Numbered from the stretch's first letter, positions 1-9,638 are shown. The stretch: DNA of 64,000 nt from Tunicatimonas pelagia (GCF_030506325.1 NZ_CP120683.1:6762501-6826500); one strand, 5' to 3'. Translations and numbers: made by a program. The notes: generated from the sequence alone by a model not told the origin.

Positions 1-719
1 GTAAATAGTGTGCGTAACGAAGGAAGTTGGCTGGCCTGGTGAAATATATCTCCGAATCCATCATACACTCCGAAAGTAACGTAGGCACCTACCGCTATGA
101 AAGCGACCAACTTGAATAATGATTCAAAAGCAATGGCGGTAACCATTCCCTCATGACGTTCGGTAACATCTACGCGCCGGGTACCAAATAAAATGGCAAA
201 CCCAGCCAAGGCAATTGTAATAAATAGCGCAGGGTTACTAGTTAATCCGATTAAGGTACCCCGCTGGCTGGGACTATCTAGCAAAATATCAATACTGGCC
301 GCAATGGCTTTTAGTTGAATAGAGATGTAGGGCAGCACTCCTAAAATACATATTACGGTCACCAAAATACCCAGGCGAATATCGTTGCCGTATCGTACCG
401 AGATAAAATCGGCTAAGGTGGTAATTCGCTGTACTTTACAAATTCGGATAATCTTACGCAGTACCACCCACCAGAGCGGAGCCATGAGAGTTGGACCAAG
501 GTAGGTAGTTAGAAAAGTAACGCCCTGCTGGGCAGCCTGCCCTACACTTCCGTAGTATGTCCAGGCGGTACAAAAAACTGCTAGCGAAAGTGAGTAGATG
601 TAAGGGTTACTTACCAGACTACGGCCTCGTCGGGTTTGTCGCTCACCAAGGTAGGCAATTCCGAAAAGTAACGCCAGGTATAAGATCGAGCTTATGAGAA
701 TTAGCCACTGCAAACTCAT
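1..719 (-). CDS. Sodium/solute symporter domain, N-terminal part, probably of a symporter-histidine kinase (cut by window edge)
   Basis: Only the first 239 residues are in the window; the frame is open to base 1, so the C-terminus is missing. It starts at an ATG at 719 (MSLQWLILISS) and is strongly hydrophobic, with at least five membrane segments. Segments such as SLAVFCTAWTYYGSVG, YLGPTLMAPLWW and LADFISVRYG resemble the PutP-like sensor half of CbrA-type symporter-histidine kinases more than plain transporters. The kinase half is inferred, because it would lie beyond the edge. The gene follows a small membrane protein with a 3-bp gap, so the two are probably one operon. Its place beside the glyoxylate genes suggests sensing or uptake of acetate-like substrates. 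A stand-alone SSS transporter remains possible. Confidence 0.75.
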   Translation of the reverse strand, partial: MSLQWLILISSILYLALLFGIAYLGERQTRRGRSLVSNPYIYSLSLAVFCTAWTYYGSVGQAAQQGVTFLTTYLGPTLMAPLWWVVLRKIIRICKVQRITTLADFISVRYGNDIRLGILVTVICILGVLPYISIQLKAIAASIDILLDSPSQRGTLIGLTSNPALFITIALAGFAILFGTRRVDVTERHEGMVTAIAFESLFKLVAFIAVGAYVTFGVYDGFGDIFHQASQLPSLRTLF

Positions 720-722
720 AAG

Positions 723-926
723 CTACGGTTTAAGCCTGTTATTTTCCAGTAAAATTCCTAAGAGCACCGTCATCAGTACCCAAGTACCAAAAATGTAAAG
801 GTAAAGCTGCGGAATATCTAGCACGGTTGCTCTTTGATTAGCAATAGAAATCAGAGGGTACTGTAACAGTAGCAAAAATACTGTGAAAATAATAAGTAAG
901 GCTGATTTCAGGGTAGGTTGTTGCAT
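723..926 (-). CDS. Small two-helix membrane protein upstream of the symporter-type sensor
   Basis: The 67-residue protein has two clear hydrophobic stretches (about residues 8-28 and 40-60), a short basic N-terminus and a polar tail ending NNRLKP. It ends 3 bp before the start of the symporter-type gene, so translation is probably coupled. Small two-helix proteins often accompany SSS symporters (for example the DUF4212 type), but I do not recognise a specific family here. A role as accessory subunit is inferred from position only. Confidence 0.6.
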   Translation of the reverse strand: MQQPTLKSALLIIFTVFLLLLQYPLISIANQRATVLDIPQLYLYIFGTWVLMTVLLGILLENNRLKP

Positions 927-927
927 G

Positions 928-1127
928 TTAATGATTAGTGAGTAATGAATGATGATTAATAATCAATGAGCAGTGTGCAATTAAAAGTGAGCCATCGCAC
1001 GATGAATAATAGAAAATGAGAAGCATTTAGCAAGGAGCTTGCAGCAGAGAGTAATGCCTTTGGTTACCTCGCATCAGGAGCCCAGCCATTGAACAATTCA
1101 GCTATTAATCATTAATCATTATCCATT
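928..1127. repeat. Inverted heptamer-phased array
   Basis: From 928 successive 7-mers read TTAATGA, TTAGTGA, GTAATGA, ATGATGA, TTAATAA, TCAATGA, GCAGTGT, GCAATTA, AAAGTGA. A second 7-phased run lies at 1018-1052 (GAGAAGC, ATTTAGC, AAGGAGC, TTGCAGC, AGAGAGT). The right side, 1100-1127, carries the complementary orientation (AATCATT, AATCATT, ATCCATT). The right arm runs into the 3' end of the regulator gene and encodes its last residues. No protein-coding gene was seen in this gap. Confidence 0.6.
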
Positions 1128-2605
1128 ATCCGGTCGAGTTCTTTCTGTACCGCAGCTCTGCGCTTTTCCTTTTCGATGACAATGGGCGGAGCCATGCGTA
1201 CCTGACAATCCGCAATGGCGCAACGCTCGCAAGTAGTATGAACGGTTTTTGTCACTAAATTCGGGTCGCTCAAAAACTGAATCTGCTTTTTTAGCTTACT
1301 ATCAATCAAAAAGCCTACAGTTACGCTGATGCTTTCGTCGGGATTAGATTCATTCGATTTGGCAATAGAAAGGCACAAATACTGGTTCGCTGTTTTCCAG
1401 TACTTAGAGATTTGGGTGCCGGCCATTACGTGGTGGTTGGGCTGCAAACGCTGCTGACTACGTAAAGCTTTAATAATATTAATTGAAATCCACCGGTGGC
1501 AGTAGTGTTCATTTAGCTGATTCGCGTGCGGACTGTGAAACTGAGAGAGGTGCAACTCTTTGGTAAGCTCGTAGTTTGAAAAGTTATCAGTACCGACGAA
1601 GCGCAAGAAAAACACATTTTTAATACCGAAGTACGTTGGCAGAATATTGGTGAGCCGCTGGAACAACATTTCGGGCGTAGCCTCGTATTTTTTCAAGAAT
1701 TGAAGTAAAACAGCTTCATTCCACTTTCGCAAACGGGCAAAACGCGTAACATCCTGAATAACTACCTTTTTTTCCATCAGCAAGGCAGCAGCGAAGTAAG
1801 ATGCGCGGTAATTATTCAGTAGCTCTTCAAAGGTGCCCGGGGCTTGGGGCGGTGTTTCCTGCGGACGTTCTTCTATTGCTAAGTACTGAAATGCTAGCTC
1901 TCGGGCCATTAGAAAATTTTCTTGCGCCCGAGTAAGTCGCTGATTAATCAGCAGCAACTTTCGTTTAGTGTGGTACAGCGAACGAACGTGCTGAAGAATA
2001 GGGTGCTGGGTTAGCTCGGTACGGTCAATCTGTACCCCGAAGTGTTCCTTCAAAGCGATTTCCAGCGATTGTGATACCACAGGTACGGCAGTAGGGAAAG
2101 AGTATTCTACCCGAAATTGAGCTACGGATGCTTCTATATCCGGAAAGTAATTATCGTACAAGTCTTGGTAAGCCCGTAAAGCTACTCCGTAAAATTGCTC
2201 CGTTCGCATTTCGTAGTTTCGGGCCAACTGAAGCAGGGTGCTTAAGAAAGCGTTAATCTTTTCTGGTGCCGCAGAAATTAGTTCAATAATTTTTTGAGCA
2301 TCCAATCCAAACATCTCCAGCGGAAATTCGCGGAAGAATTCAGACTGCATTACGCGGACTATTGGTGCCAAACGTTTAGAAACCCGCAAGGAAACCAATT
2401 GATCGTATTCTACCCCCAATGCTTGAGCTAATTGCAAAATTTTATCACCCTTAGGGTACTTTTTACCCTTCTCAATTTCGCTTAAATAAGAAACAGACAG
2501 GCCAGTGGCGGCTGAAAGCTCTTGAAATGATAAATCATTTTCTAGACGTAACTCTCTGACTTTCAGTCCAAAAATAAATTTTAGGCTGCTTTGCTCATCA
2601 ATCAT
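1112..2605 (-). CDS. XRE-family regulator of the RamB/ScfR type, probable regulator of glyoxylate-cycle genes
   Basis: The 497-residue protein has an N-terminal Cro/XRE helix-turn-helix (about residues 14-70, with LSFQELSAATGLSVSYLSEI). A long middle region follows, matching the ImmA/IrrE-like part of RamB/ScfR proteins, and a C-terminal Cys cluster C-x2-C-x4-C (about 457-466) resembles the DUF2083 tail. Where IrrE proteins carry HExxH this protein reads AREL-AF, so both metal-binding His are gone and protease activity is unlikely. RamB and relatives control isocitrate lyase and malate synthase in response to acyl-CoA or acetate. Here the gene is divergent from aceB across 117 bp with palindromic sites, so local control of aceB/aceA is a strong inference. 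The last codons are built from the heptamer repeat. Confidence 0.85.
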   Translation of the reverse strand: MIDEQSSLKFIFGLKVRELRLENDLSFQELSAATGLSVSYLSEIEKGKKYPKGDKILQLAQALGVEYDQLVSLRVSKRLAPIVRVMQSEFFREFPLEMFGLDAQKIIELISAAPEKINAFLSTLLQLARNYEMRTEQFYGVALRAYQDLYDNYFPDIEASVAQFRVEYSFPTAVPVVSQSLEIALKEHFGVQIDRTELTQHPILQHVRSLYHTKRKLLLINQRLTRAQENFLMARELAFQYLAIEERPQETPPQAPGTFEELLNNYRASYFAAALLMEKKVVIQDVTRFARLRKWNEAVLLQFLKKYEATPEMLFQRLTNILPTYFGIKNVFFLRFVGTDNFSNYELTKELHLSQFHSPHANQLNEHYCHRWISINIIKALRSQQRLQPNHHVMAGTQISKYWKTANQYLCLSIAKSNESNPDESISVTVGFLIDSKLKKQIQFLSDPNLVTKTVHTTCERCAIADCQVRMAPPIVIEKEKRRAAVQKELDRIMDND

Positions 2606-2640
2606 ACTGAAAAATAAAGAAAATTTGTGAAAAAATATTA

Positions 2641-2693
2641 TTAGCGAAATTTCGCTGAATGAAAAAATTTACTATATTTGTATTGTTCGCTAA
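2641..2693. promoter_or_regulatory. Palindromic operator in the regulator-aceB intergenic region
   Basis: A perfect 14-bp palindrome, AGCGAAATTTCGCT, lies at 2643-2656. Counted as half-sites, TTAGCGAA is at 2641-2648, TTCGCTGA at 2651-2658, and a third copy TTCGCTAA at 2686-2693, downstream of the -7 box. The sites bracket the aceB promoter, so a bound dimer would cover the -33 element. The best candidate binder is the divergent RamB-like protein; this is inferred. Confidence 0.65.
2650..2680 (+). promoter_or_regulatory. Probable aceB promoter (Bacteroidota type)
   Basis: TATATTTG at 2673-2680 matches the TAnnTTTG -7 consensus. With a 19-bp spacer it is preceded by TTTC at 2650-2653, one base off the TTTG -33 consensus, inside the 14-bp palindrome. 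Transcription would begin near 2687 and give a leader of about 36 nt. Confidence 0.6.
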
Positions 2694-2722
2694 CTATTTA
2701 GAACTTAGAAAACTGAACCGTT

Positions 2723-4327
2723 ATGCAAGAGACTGTAGAAAATACCACCCACGAAGCCATGACCATTACTGCGAACATAACTAATGCTTATGCTGAAATT
2801 CTTACCTCGGAAGCTACTGAATTTTTAGTACAGCTACACCGTCAGTTCGATGCCGAACGACAGAGCTTATTAGCTAAGCGGGAAGAGCGACAAGCAGCGA
2901 TTGATGCAGGTACTTTACCTGATTTTCTTTCCGAAACCAAAGAAATTCGTGAGAGCGACTGGACGGTGGCGAAGCTGCCCGAAGACTTACTCGACCGACG
3001 GGTAGAAATTACTGGGCCAGTAGATCGGAAGATGATTATCAATGCGCTGAACTCCGGAGCCAATATGTTTATGGCTGACTTGGAGGATAGTAACTCACCC
3101 TCCTGGAAAAATATCATTGAAGGGCAAATCAATTTGCGCGATGCCGTTCGCCGAACTATTTCGTTCACTAACCCCAAAAATGGAAAAGAGTATTCCTTGA
3201 ACGATGAAGTTGCCACATTGCTGGTTAGACCGCGTGGATGGCACTTACTCGAGAAGAATATCTTGGTAGATTGCGAACCCATGAGCGGTAGCTTGGTCGA
3301 CTTTGGCCTGTATTTCTTTCATAATGCGAAGTATCTATTGGAAAATGGCAGTGGCCCGTACTTCTATCTTCCTAAGATGGAAAGCCACCTGGAAGCTCGG
3401 CTGTGGAATAAAGTATTTGTCTTTGCTCAAGACCATCTGAATATTCCGCAGGGCTCGATTAAAGCTACAGTGCTGATCGAGACTATCTTGGCCAGCTTTG
3501 AACTGCACGAAATTCTGTACGAACTACGGGAGCACTCGGCAGGACTAAATTGCGGTCGCTGGGACTATATTTTCTCCTTCATCAAGCGGTTCCGTAACCG
3601 TCCGGGCTTTGTATTGCCCGATCGTTCACAAGTTACTATGAGTGTATCGTTTATGCGAGCGTATTCGCTGCTGGTTATTCAAACGTGTCACCGTCGCGGC
3701 GTGCACGCGATGGGTGGAATGGCGGCTCAAATTCCGATTAAGAATGACGAGGAGGCCAACCAGCGAGCCATAGAAAAGGTTCGACAAGATAAACTTACTG
3801 AGGTGCAAAACGGTCACGATGGTACTTGGGTGGCCCACCCCGGACTAGTATCGGTAGCGAAAGAAATATTTGACGAGCATATGCCGACTGAAAATCAGAT
3901 TGGTAAAAAACGTGATGATCTCACTATTCAAGCCACAGATTTGATCGAGCTGCCCGAAGGTACAATCACCGAAAATGGGTTGCGAATGAATATTAACGTG
4001 GGCATTCTCTACGTGGAAAGCTGGCTAAGGGGCAACGGAGCTGCTGCGATCTATCATCTGATGGAAGATGCCGCTACGGCTGAGATTTCCCGAACCCAAA
4101 TTTGGCAGTGGATTAAGAATGAGGCAAAGTTAGACGATGGACGCACTATTACCTACGAACTATACGAGCAACTAAAAGCGGAAGAGCTAGAAGAAATTAA
4201 GGATTATCTAGGAAAAGAAGCGTACCACCAAGGTCGCTTCCCGGAAGCTATCGACATCTTCGATCGGCTTGTTTACAGCAAAGATTTTATTGAGTTTCTC
4301 ACCGTACCTGCTTACGAACTGATCTAA
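2723..4327 (+). CDS. aceB: Malate synthase A
   Basis: Condenses glyoxylate with acetyl-CoA to malate, the second step of the glyoxylate shunt. The 534-residue length is normal for the A isoform. The family signature [14 protein letters not shown] lies at about residues 270-284. The segments [12 protein letters not shown] (117-128) and RPRGWH (169-174, with the expected catalytic Arg) match the TIM-barrel active site. There is no peroxisomal-type SKL tail, as expected in bacteria. The start MQETVENTT fits the promoter upstream. It heads the aceB-aceA-pckA-fbp series and is probably repressed or activated through the palindrome at 2643-2656. Confidence 0.97.
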   Translation: MQETVENTTHEAMTITANITNAYAEILTSEATEFLVQLHRQFDAERQSLLAKREERQAAIDAGTLPDFLSETKEIRESDWTVAKLPEDLLDRRVEITGPVDRKMIINALNSGANMFMADLEDSNSPSWKNIIEGQINLRDAVRRTISFTNPKNGKEYSLNDEVATLLVRPRGWHLLEKNILVDCEPMSGSLVDFGLYFFHNAKYLLENGSGPYFYLPKMESHLEARLWNKVFVFAQDHLNIPQGSIKATVLIETILASFELHEILYELREHSAGLNCGRWDYIFSFIKRFRNRPGFVLPDRSQVTMSVSFMRAYSLLVIQTCHRRGVHAMGGMAAQIPIKNDEEANQRAIEKVRQDKLTEVQNGHDGTWVAHPGLVSVAKEIFDEHMPTENQIGKKRDDLTIQATDLIELPEGTITENGLRMNINVGILYVESWLRGNGAAAIYHLMEDAATAEISRTQIWQWIKNEAKLDDGRTITYELYEQLKAEELEEIKDYLGKEAYHQGRFPEAIDIFDRLVYSKDFIEFLTVPAYELI

Positions 4328-4362
4328 GCAGCCAAGTAAAAGTCGCTACTAAATGTAATAGT

Positions 4363-4405
4363 CAACGGAGCACATTTCCCTAAGCTGTGCCTGGGAGCTT
4401 CGTTG
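4363..4405 (+). other. Stem-loop between aceB and aceA
   Basis: CAACGGAGC (4363-4371) pairs with GCTTCGTTG (4397-4405) over nine positions with one G-T pair; GCACA/TGTGC can form an alternative inner stem. No T-run follows, so it is not a standard terminator. It may tune expression between the two cistrons or protect mRNA ends. Confidence 0.4.
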
Positions 4406-4415
4406 CAAAAATATA

Positions 4416-4452
4416 ATCGCTAAATCGGCGATACTGGGAATGGTATTTCCCA
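4416..4452. promoter_or_regulatory. Two inverted repeats upstream of aceA
   Basis: ATCGC-N7-GCGAT (4416-4432) is followed by TGGGAA-N6-TTCCCA (4435-4452). The first contains ATCGCTAA, one base from the TTCGCTAA half-site in front of aceB, so the same regulator may act here. No convincing TAnnTTTG box was found, so this is a candidate operator only. Confidence 0.4.
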
Positions 4453-4500
4453 TTTCTAAAATTACTCAATCAATTTAATACACTTTTAAACGTGAAAACT

Positions 4501-5778
4501 ATGGAAACCTCCAACACCCCCAATCTGCTGCAAGACTGGACTACAAACCCTCGCTGGAAGGGCATTGAACGCCCGTACACTGCCGAAGATGTACTAAAGC
4601 TACGGGGTTCGGTAAACATTGAGTACACGCTAGCCCGAAACGGCGCTGAGAAGTTCTGGAAAAAGCTAACCTCACAACCATTTATCGCCGGACTTGGTGC
4701 CCTCACTGGTAACCAAGCAGTACAGGAAGTAACCGCCGGACTGGAAGCAATCTACCTTAGTGGCTGGCAAGTGGCTGCCGATGCTAATCTGGCGGGTGAA
4801 ATGTACCCCGATCAATCATTGTACCCCGCCAATTCTGTTCCTAGCGTTGTAAAGCGAATCAACAATGCTTTGCTTCGTCGCGATCAGATTCAATCAGTAA
4901 CTGGCGAAAGCGATATTGATTGGATGGTTCCTATCATTGCGGATGCTGAAGCAGGATTTGGTGGAAACCTGAATGCTTTTGAATTGATGAAATCATTGAT
5001 AGAAGCGGGAGCAGCGGCAGCTCACTACGAAGATCAGTTATCCTCAGCCAAAAAATGTGGCCACTTGGGTGGAAAAGTACTGGTACCTACCCAAGAAGCC
5101 ATTAATAAACTGGTTGCTGCCCGCCTAGCTGCCGACGTAATGGGAGTTCCTACGGTACTTATCGCCCGAACGGATGCTGATGCCGCCACGCTAATTACTT
5201 CCAATATTGATGAGAGCGATCATCGTTTTATCACCGGAGAGCGCACTAGCGAAGGGTTCTTTCATGTGAACAATGGTATTGAGCAGGGTATTGCCCGCGG
5301 ACTGTCTTACGCCCCGTACTCCGATCTGATTTGGATGGAAACATCTAACCCCGATCTAGGGTATGCCCGCGAGTTTGCGGAAGCGATTCACGAAAAATAT
5401 CCGGGTAAAATGCTAGCGTACAATTGCTCTCCTTCCTTCAACTGGGCGGCCAATTTGAGTCAGGCCGAGATGGAAACGTTCCGAGAAGAGCTAGCCGAGA
5501 TGGGATACAAATTCCAGTTCATTACACTAGCTGGTTTCCACGCGCTGAATACTTCTATGTTTGAGTTATCCAAGGCATACCGAGAACGAGGTATGGCGGG
5601 CTACTCCGCACTACAAGAGCGGGAGTTCGCTCTGCAAGGAGATGGCTTCCGAGCCGTAAAGCACCAAGCATTCGTAGGAACGGGCTACTTCGATGCTATT
5701 CAAAATCTGGTACAAGGTGGAAAATCTTCTACCACTGCCATGGAAGGTAGCACCGAAACCGCTCAGTTTACCCAATAG
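4501..5778 (+). CDS. aceA: Isocitrate lyase
   Basis: Splits isocitrate into glyoxylate and succinate, opening the glyoxylate shunt. The active-site signature KKCGHLGGK with the catalytic Cys sits at about residues 183-191, and the metal-binding part of the barrel ([10 protein letters not shown]) precedes it. Length is about 425 residues, typical of the bacterial short form. An in-frame GTG lies nine bases upstream at 4492, but the ATG at 4501 ([10 protein letters not shown]) is the more natural start. It lies 173 bp downstream of aceB with hairpins between, so it could be co-transcribed or have its own regulated promoter. Confidence 0.97.
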   Translation: METSNTPNLLQDWTTNPRWKGIERPYTAEDVLKLRGSVNIEYTLARNGAEKFWKKLTSQPFIAGLGALTGNQAVQEVTAGLEAIYLSGWQVAADANLAGEMYPDQSLYPANSVPSVVKRINNALLRRDQIQSVTGESDIDWMVPIIADAEAGFGGNLNAFELMKSLIEAGAAAAHYEDQLSSAKKCGHLGGKVLVPTQEAINKLVAARLAADVMGVPTVLIARTDADAATLITSNIDESDHRFITGERTSEGFFHVNNGIEQGIARGLSYAPYSDLIWMETSNPDLGYAREFAEAIHEKYPGKMLAYNCSPSFNWAANLSQAEMETFREELAEMGYKFQFITLAGFHALNTSMFELSKAYRERGMAGYSALQEREFALQGDGFRAVKHQAFVGTGYFDAIQNLVQGGKSSTTAMEGSTETAQFTQ

Positions 5779-5783
5779 AAAAT

Positions 5784-5907
5784 GAATGATGAGTAATGAA
5801 TAATGAATGATAAAGCAGTGGGCTTAGAGTAGGAGGGGGAGTCTCCTAGTATCAGTCCCATTGCTTACAGCCATTACTCATCAATCATCACTCACTATAC
5901 ACTATTA
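5784..5907. repeat. Hairpin element with inverted heptamer arrays (aceA-pckA gap)
   Basis: Left arm 7-mers: GAATGAT, GAGTAAT, GAATAAT, GAATGAT (5784-5811). Right arm: ATTACTC, ATCAATC, ATCACTC, ACTATAC, ACTATTA (5873-5907), in the complementary sense. The centre forms a tight hairpin TAGGAG-N7-CTCCTA near 5829-5848. The element fills nearly the whole gap between aceA and pckA. Confidence 0.65.
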
Positions 5908-5918
5908 AAGATATAACC

Positions 5919-7538
5919 ATGACTGATGTAATGAATTCTCCATCCGTAAAAGCGAATCGTGATGTAAGTCTTATTGAGCGAATTCCTCCGATTAATCTTC
6001 GCTATCAGCTTTCGCCTACTGAATTGGTAGAAGAAGCCTTGGAAAATAAGGAGGGACAACTAACGAGTACCGGAGCACTGATGTGCGACACTGGACAGTT
6101 TACTGGGCGCTCGCCCAAAGACCGTTACTTGGTTAAAGATGCAATAACCGAGAATGAAGTGTGGTGGGGCGACATCAATCAACCTTTTGACCCGGATAAA
6201 TTTGACAGCTTGCAACAACGTATGGTAAAGGAGTTGCAAAATAAGAAGGTGTACGTACGCGATGCTTACGCTTGTGCTGAATCGGCTTACCAACTCAACA
6301 TCCGGGTGTTTACTACCCAAGCGTGGCATAATCTGTTTTGCTACAATATGTTTCTCCGACCAACTGAAAGCGAGTTGCAGGCTTTTGTACCCGAGTTCAC
6401 TATTATTCATATTCCGGAATTCAAAGCTAACCCCGAGACAGACGGCACGCGACAGGAGAACTTTGCTATTATCAACCTGAAAAAGAATATGATTCTGATT
6501 GGGGGCACAGGCTACGCGGGTGAGATAAAAAAAGGAATTTTTTCGGTACTGAATTTTCGGTTGCCCCTACGAGAAAAGGTACTATCTATGCACTGCTCAG
6601 CTAATCAGGGTAAGAAAGGCGATACTGCGCTCTTCTTTGGCCTGTCTGGCACGGGTAAAACCACCCTTTCAGCTGACCCGGATCGCAACCTTATTGGGGA
6701 TGATGAGCACGGTTGGGCTGAAGACAGTATCTTTAATTTTGAAGGTGGTTGCTACGCCAAGGTGATTGATTTAACCCACAAGAAGGAACCCGAAATTTAC
6801 GATGCTATTCGCTACGGTGCCATTGTAGAAAATACCCGATTTCATACCGGCACCCGAGAAGTGGATTACGCCAACATTTCTGTTACACAGAATACGCGGA
6901 CATCCTACCCTATTCATCATATTGATAATGCCTTAACTCCTTCCACCGGAAGTATTCCTAATAATATTTTCTTCTTGACTTGCGATGCTTTTGGGGTGCT
7001 GCCGCCAATTTCCCGGTTAAGCAAGGGGCAAGCAATGTACCACTTTATTTCGGGTTACACGGCTAAAGTGGCGGGTACTGAGGAGGGGGTGAAGGAGCCT
7101 CAAACTACCTTCAGTGCCTGCTTTGGGGCTCCGTTTTTACCGCTACACCCTACCGTTTACGCCCGAATGCTGGGTGAGAAGATGGATGAAAGCCAAGTGA
7201 ATATCTGGCTAGTAAATACTGGCTGGTCAGGTGGTGCCTACGGAGTAGGGGAGCGAATCAGGCTATCGTATACCCGAGCTATGATTACCGCAGCGTTGAA
7301 CGGCGACCTAAATCAAGTAGGCTTTCGGAAACATACCATTTTTGGAGTAGAAATTCCGAACTCTTGCCCGGGAGTGCCGCATAAAGTACTAAGTCCCAGG
7401 GTAATGTGGAACGATGATGAAGTTTTTTATCAAACCAGTAACCGTCTGGCGCAAGCGTTTATAGATAATTTTGCTCAATACCAAGAATACGCCGACGACG
7501 AAATTATGTCAGGAGCTCCCCATCTTCATAATGAATAA
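5919..7538 (+). CDS. pckA: Phosphoenolpyruvate carboxykinase (ATP)
   Basis: Converts oxaloacetate and ATP to PEP and CO2, feeding glyoxylate-shunt carbon into gluconeogenesis. The 539-residue length is typical. The PCK P-loop GLSGTGKTTLS lies at about residues 241-251, followed by the metal/ATP motif LIGDDEHGW. The substrate-site segment GRSPKDRY (about 64-71) is present. The start ATG at 5919 comes 12 bp after the upstream repeat element. The last codons (HLHNE) run into an AATGAAT-type heptamer repeat. Confidence 0.97.
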   Translation: MTDVMNSPSVKANRDVSLIERIPPINLRYQLSPTELVEEALENKEGQLTSTGALMCDTGQFTGRSPKDRYLVKDAITENEVWWGDINQPFDPDKFDSLQQRMVKELQNKKVYVRDAYACAESAYQLNIRVFTTQAWHNLFCYNMFLRPTESELQAFVPEFTIIHIPEFKANPETDGTRQENFAIINLKKNMILIGGTGYAGEIKKGIFSVLNFRLPLREKVLSMHCSANQGKKGDTALFFGLSGTGKTTLSADPDRNLIGDDEHGWAEDSIFNFEGGCYAKVIDLTHKKEPEIYDAIRYGAIVENTRFHTGTREVDYANISVTQNTRTSYPIHHIDNALTPSTGSIPNNIFFLTCDAFGVLPPISRLSKGQAMYHFISGYTAKVAGTEEGVKEPQTTFSACFGAPFLPLHPTVYARMLGEKMDESQVNIWLVNTGWSGGAYGVGERIRLSYTRAMITAALNGDLNQVGFRKHTIFGVEIPNSCPGVPHKVLSPRVMWNDDEVFYQTSNRLAQAFIDNFAQYQEYADDEIMSGAPHLHNE

Positions 7539-7625
7539 TGAATGATGATGAATGCCGCCGTGGAACGGAGCAATTAGCAAATTTACGAGTTCTGAGTTTG
7601 GAAAAGCAGTGCATCAAAAATAAAT

Positions 7626-7683
<58 letters not shown>

Positions 7684-7710
7684 TATCTTTTCAACCACGT
7701 TCCGCAGCAG

Positions 7711-7738
7711 CCCAAAACCTAACCCCTAACCCCCAACA
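7711..7738. repeat. Degenerate heptamer array just upstream of fbp
   Basis: CCCAAAA, CCTAACC, CCTAACC, CCCAACA occupy 7711-7738 and end two bases before the fbp start codon, so the array provides the ribosome-binding region of fbp. Confidence 0.55.
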
Positions 7739-7740
7739 AA

Positions 7741-8784
7741 ATGAATGTATATCCAATAAAAACCGAAGCCAATTCTTCTCAGCAGCTAGGTCAGCCCGTT
7801 GGGGTGACGCTGGATAGATTTATTAAGCGAAAGGAAGGTGAGTTCCCTTATGCTAGTGGTGAGCTTTCTCAGCTCCTGCGGGATATTGCTTTGGCAGCGA
7901 AAATTGTTCACAAAGAGATCAGCCGTTCGGGATTACTCGGGATTGAAGGAGCCTTTGGACGAGAGAATGTGCAGGGGGAATCTCAGCAAAAGCTAGACGT
8001 AATTGCGAACATCCGCTTTACCCGCGCATTTCGCAATGGGGGAGAAGTCTGCGCCATGATTTCGGAAGAAGACGAATTACTCATTCCTATGAATCAGGAT
8101 GCTAGCTACATTGTCGCTATTGATCCGCTCGATGGTTCGTCTAACATCGACGCTAATGTTTCTATCGGGACCATTTTTTCTATCTATCGACGTAAGTCTC
8201 GCCGAGGTACGAAGGTGAAGAACGAAGACTTGCTACAGGCCGGAAGTGAGCAAGTAGCAGCGGGCTACGTACTCTATGGGTCATCTACCATGCTGGTGTA
8301 TACCACGGGCTGCGGAGTGAATGGGTTTACCTACGAACCCTCACTGGGTGAATTCTTTCTATCGCATCCAGATATTAAAACTCCCAAAGATGGAAAGTTG
8401 TATTCCATTAATGAAGGCAACTACCATCAGTTCGACCGGGGCATCCAGGAATACATCAAGTTTTGCTACCGACGGGAAATGTCATCACGGTATATTGGTT
8501 CGCTAGTTGCGGACTTTCACCGGAATCTGTTGAAGGGGGGCGTTTATCTGTATCCACCTACCCGTACGAACCCTGACGGTAAACTTCGCCTCATCTACGA
8601 GTGCAATGCGCTGGCATTTATTGTAGAGCAGGCAGGCGGACAAGCCACAGATGGTAAACGCCGGATACTAGATTTGCAGCCCAACTGTCTGCACGAGCGA
8701 ACGCCTCTCTTCATTGGCTCCGAACTGCTGGTGAATGCTCTCAAAAATTGCCTGATCACTGATCTACGGCCTACCGGAAGCTAA
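7741..8784 (+). CDS. fbp: Fructose-1,6-bisphosphatase, class I
   Basis: Hydrolyses fructose-1,6-bisphosphate to fructose-6-phosphate, the committed gluconeogenic step. The metal-binding sequence [18 protein letters not shown] lies at about residues 127-144, with ISEEDE upstream (about 109-114) and the substrate-site motif [16 protein letters not shown] near 283-298. The 347-residue length is normal for class I. It ends the two-carbon/gluconeogenic series aceB-aceA-pckA-fbp, although repeat arrays separate it from pckA and no promoter was recognised. Confidence 0.97.
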   Translation: MNVYPIKTEANSSQQLGQPVGVTLDRFIKRKEGEFPYASGELSQLLRDIALAAKIVHKEISRSGLLGIEGAFGRENVQGESQQKLDVIANIRFTRAFRNGGEVCAMISEEDELLIPMNQDASYIVAIDPLDGSSNIDANVSIGTIFSIYRRKSRRGTKVKNEDLLQAGSEQVAAGYVLYGSSTMLVYTTGCGVNGFTYEPSLGEFFLSHPDIKTPKDGKLYSINEGNYHQFDRGIQEYIKFCYRREMSSRYIGSLVADFHRNLLKGGVYLYPPTRTNPDGKLRLIYECNALAFIVEQAGGQATDGKRRILDLQPNCLHERTPLFIGSELLVNALKNCLITDLRPTGS

Positions 8785-8822
8785 GCTCGCGAGATTTCTT
8801 TTTATAACTGCGTAACGTTAGT

Positions 8823-9557
8823 TTATAATTTACTTGCAACCCCGATTTCTTCTAGATCAGATTTAAGTCTGTCTATATCTTGTAAATCGGGATTTAACTC
8901 ATTCACTACCCCCTCAGTAATGGGCTGTTGATTATAGATGGATTTAAGCGATTCTAAATCTAATTCGTCTAATTCGTAGTACTCTATTGCCCAATCCCGG
9001 TAGGTAACTGGATCGCCATCTAGTAATGCCAACAGGTCTTTGGAACCATCAGAATAATCGTCTTCGGGAAAGGTAATATCTCCAATCGCCCATTCACGAT
9101 CATCACGACTCGCCCAAATACAAAAAGTGGTTCCTATACTTCGGACGGGTTCTCCAAATATAAATTCTTGAAATGCCTGGGGCAATCCACTAGTTACCCC
9201 GCTCCAAATATGTTGAATGCGTTCAGTCTTTGGCGGTGTTTTTCTGCCAATTATTCTTTGAAATAAGCTTTTCTTCTCCTCAGTTTCAAGCTGTTGCCAG
9301 CCATTCATAGAACTCTCATGGGCAAATCCATTGATTACCGTTCCCTGGGGACTAAAAAGAATGAGCATTTGATCTCCTTGACCGTTTCTTATTTCACAAC
9401 ACTCTTCCTTTTCACTCCACTGCTTTTGATAAGAAAAATATCTGTCCTCCCATTCAGGGCATAATATTGCTTCAATCGCTGATATTGACTTGCATATTCG
9501 TTGCAGTTCAGTCGGATTGGGTAAAGCATCCAAATTCTTTGTGGAAGGTCTTTGCAT
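8823..9557 (-). CDS. Hypothetical protein, possibly SMI1/immunity-like or housekeeping unknown
   Basis: I do not recognise a named family with confidence. The protein of about 244 residues is soluble, acidic and Trp-rich (ECPEW/RYFSY, FCIW, DREWAIGDITFPEDDYSDGS), with no signal peptide or membrane segment. A TTG 15 bases upstream is also in frame, but the ATG at 9557 (MQRPSTKNL) is preferred. The general look, including the pairing of a WEDRYFSY segment with a segment predicting gene-product handling of small acidic domains, resembles families annotated only as hypothetical in Bacteroidota. It is convergent with fbp and upstream of nothing obvious on its strand. Confidence 0.65.
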   Translation of the reverse strand: MQRPSTKNLDALPNPTELQRICKSISAIEAILCPEWEDRYFSYQKQWSEKEECCEIRNGQGDQMLILFSPQGTVINGFAHESSMNGWQQLETEEKKSLFQRIIGRKTPPKTERIQHIWSGVTSGLPQAFQEFIFGEPVRSIGTTFCIWASRDDREWAIGDITFPEDDYSDGSKDLLALLDGDPVTYRDWAIEYYELDELDLESLKSIYNQQPITEGVVNELNPDLQDIDRLKSDLEEIGVASKL

Positions 9558-9638
9558 AACTATTCTTATCAATTAATGGAATAACATCGCTATAAAATAC
9601 GTATCGTAACGAGAGAGAGTTTATAAGAAAAATTTCTA

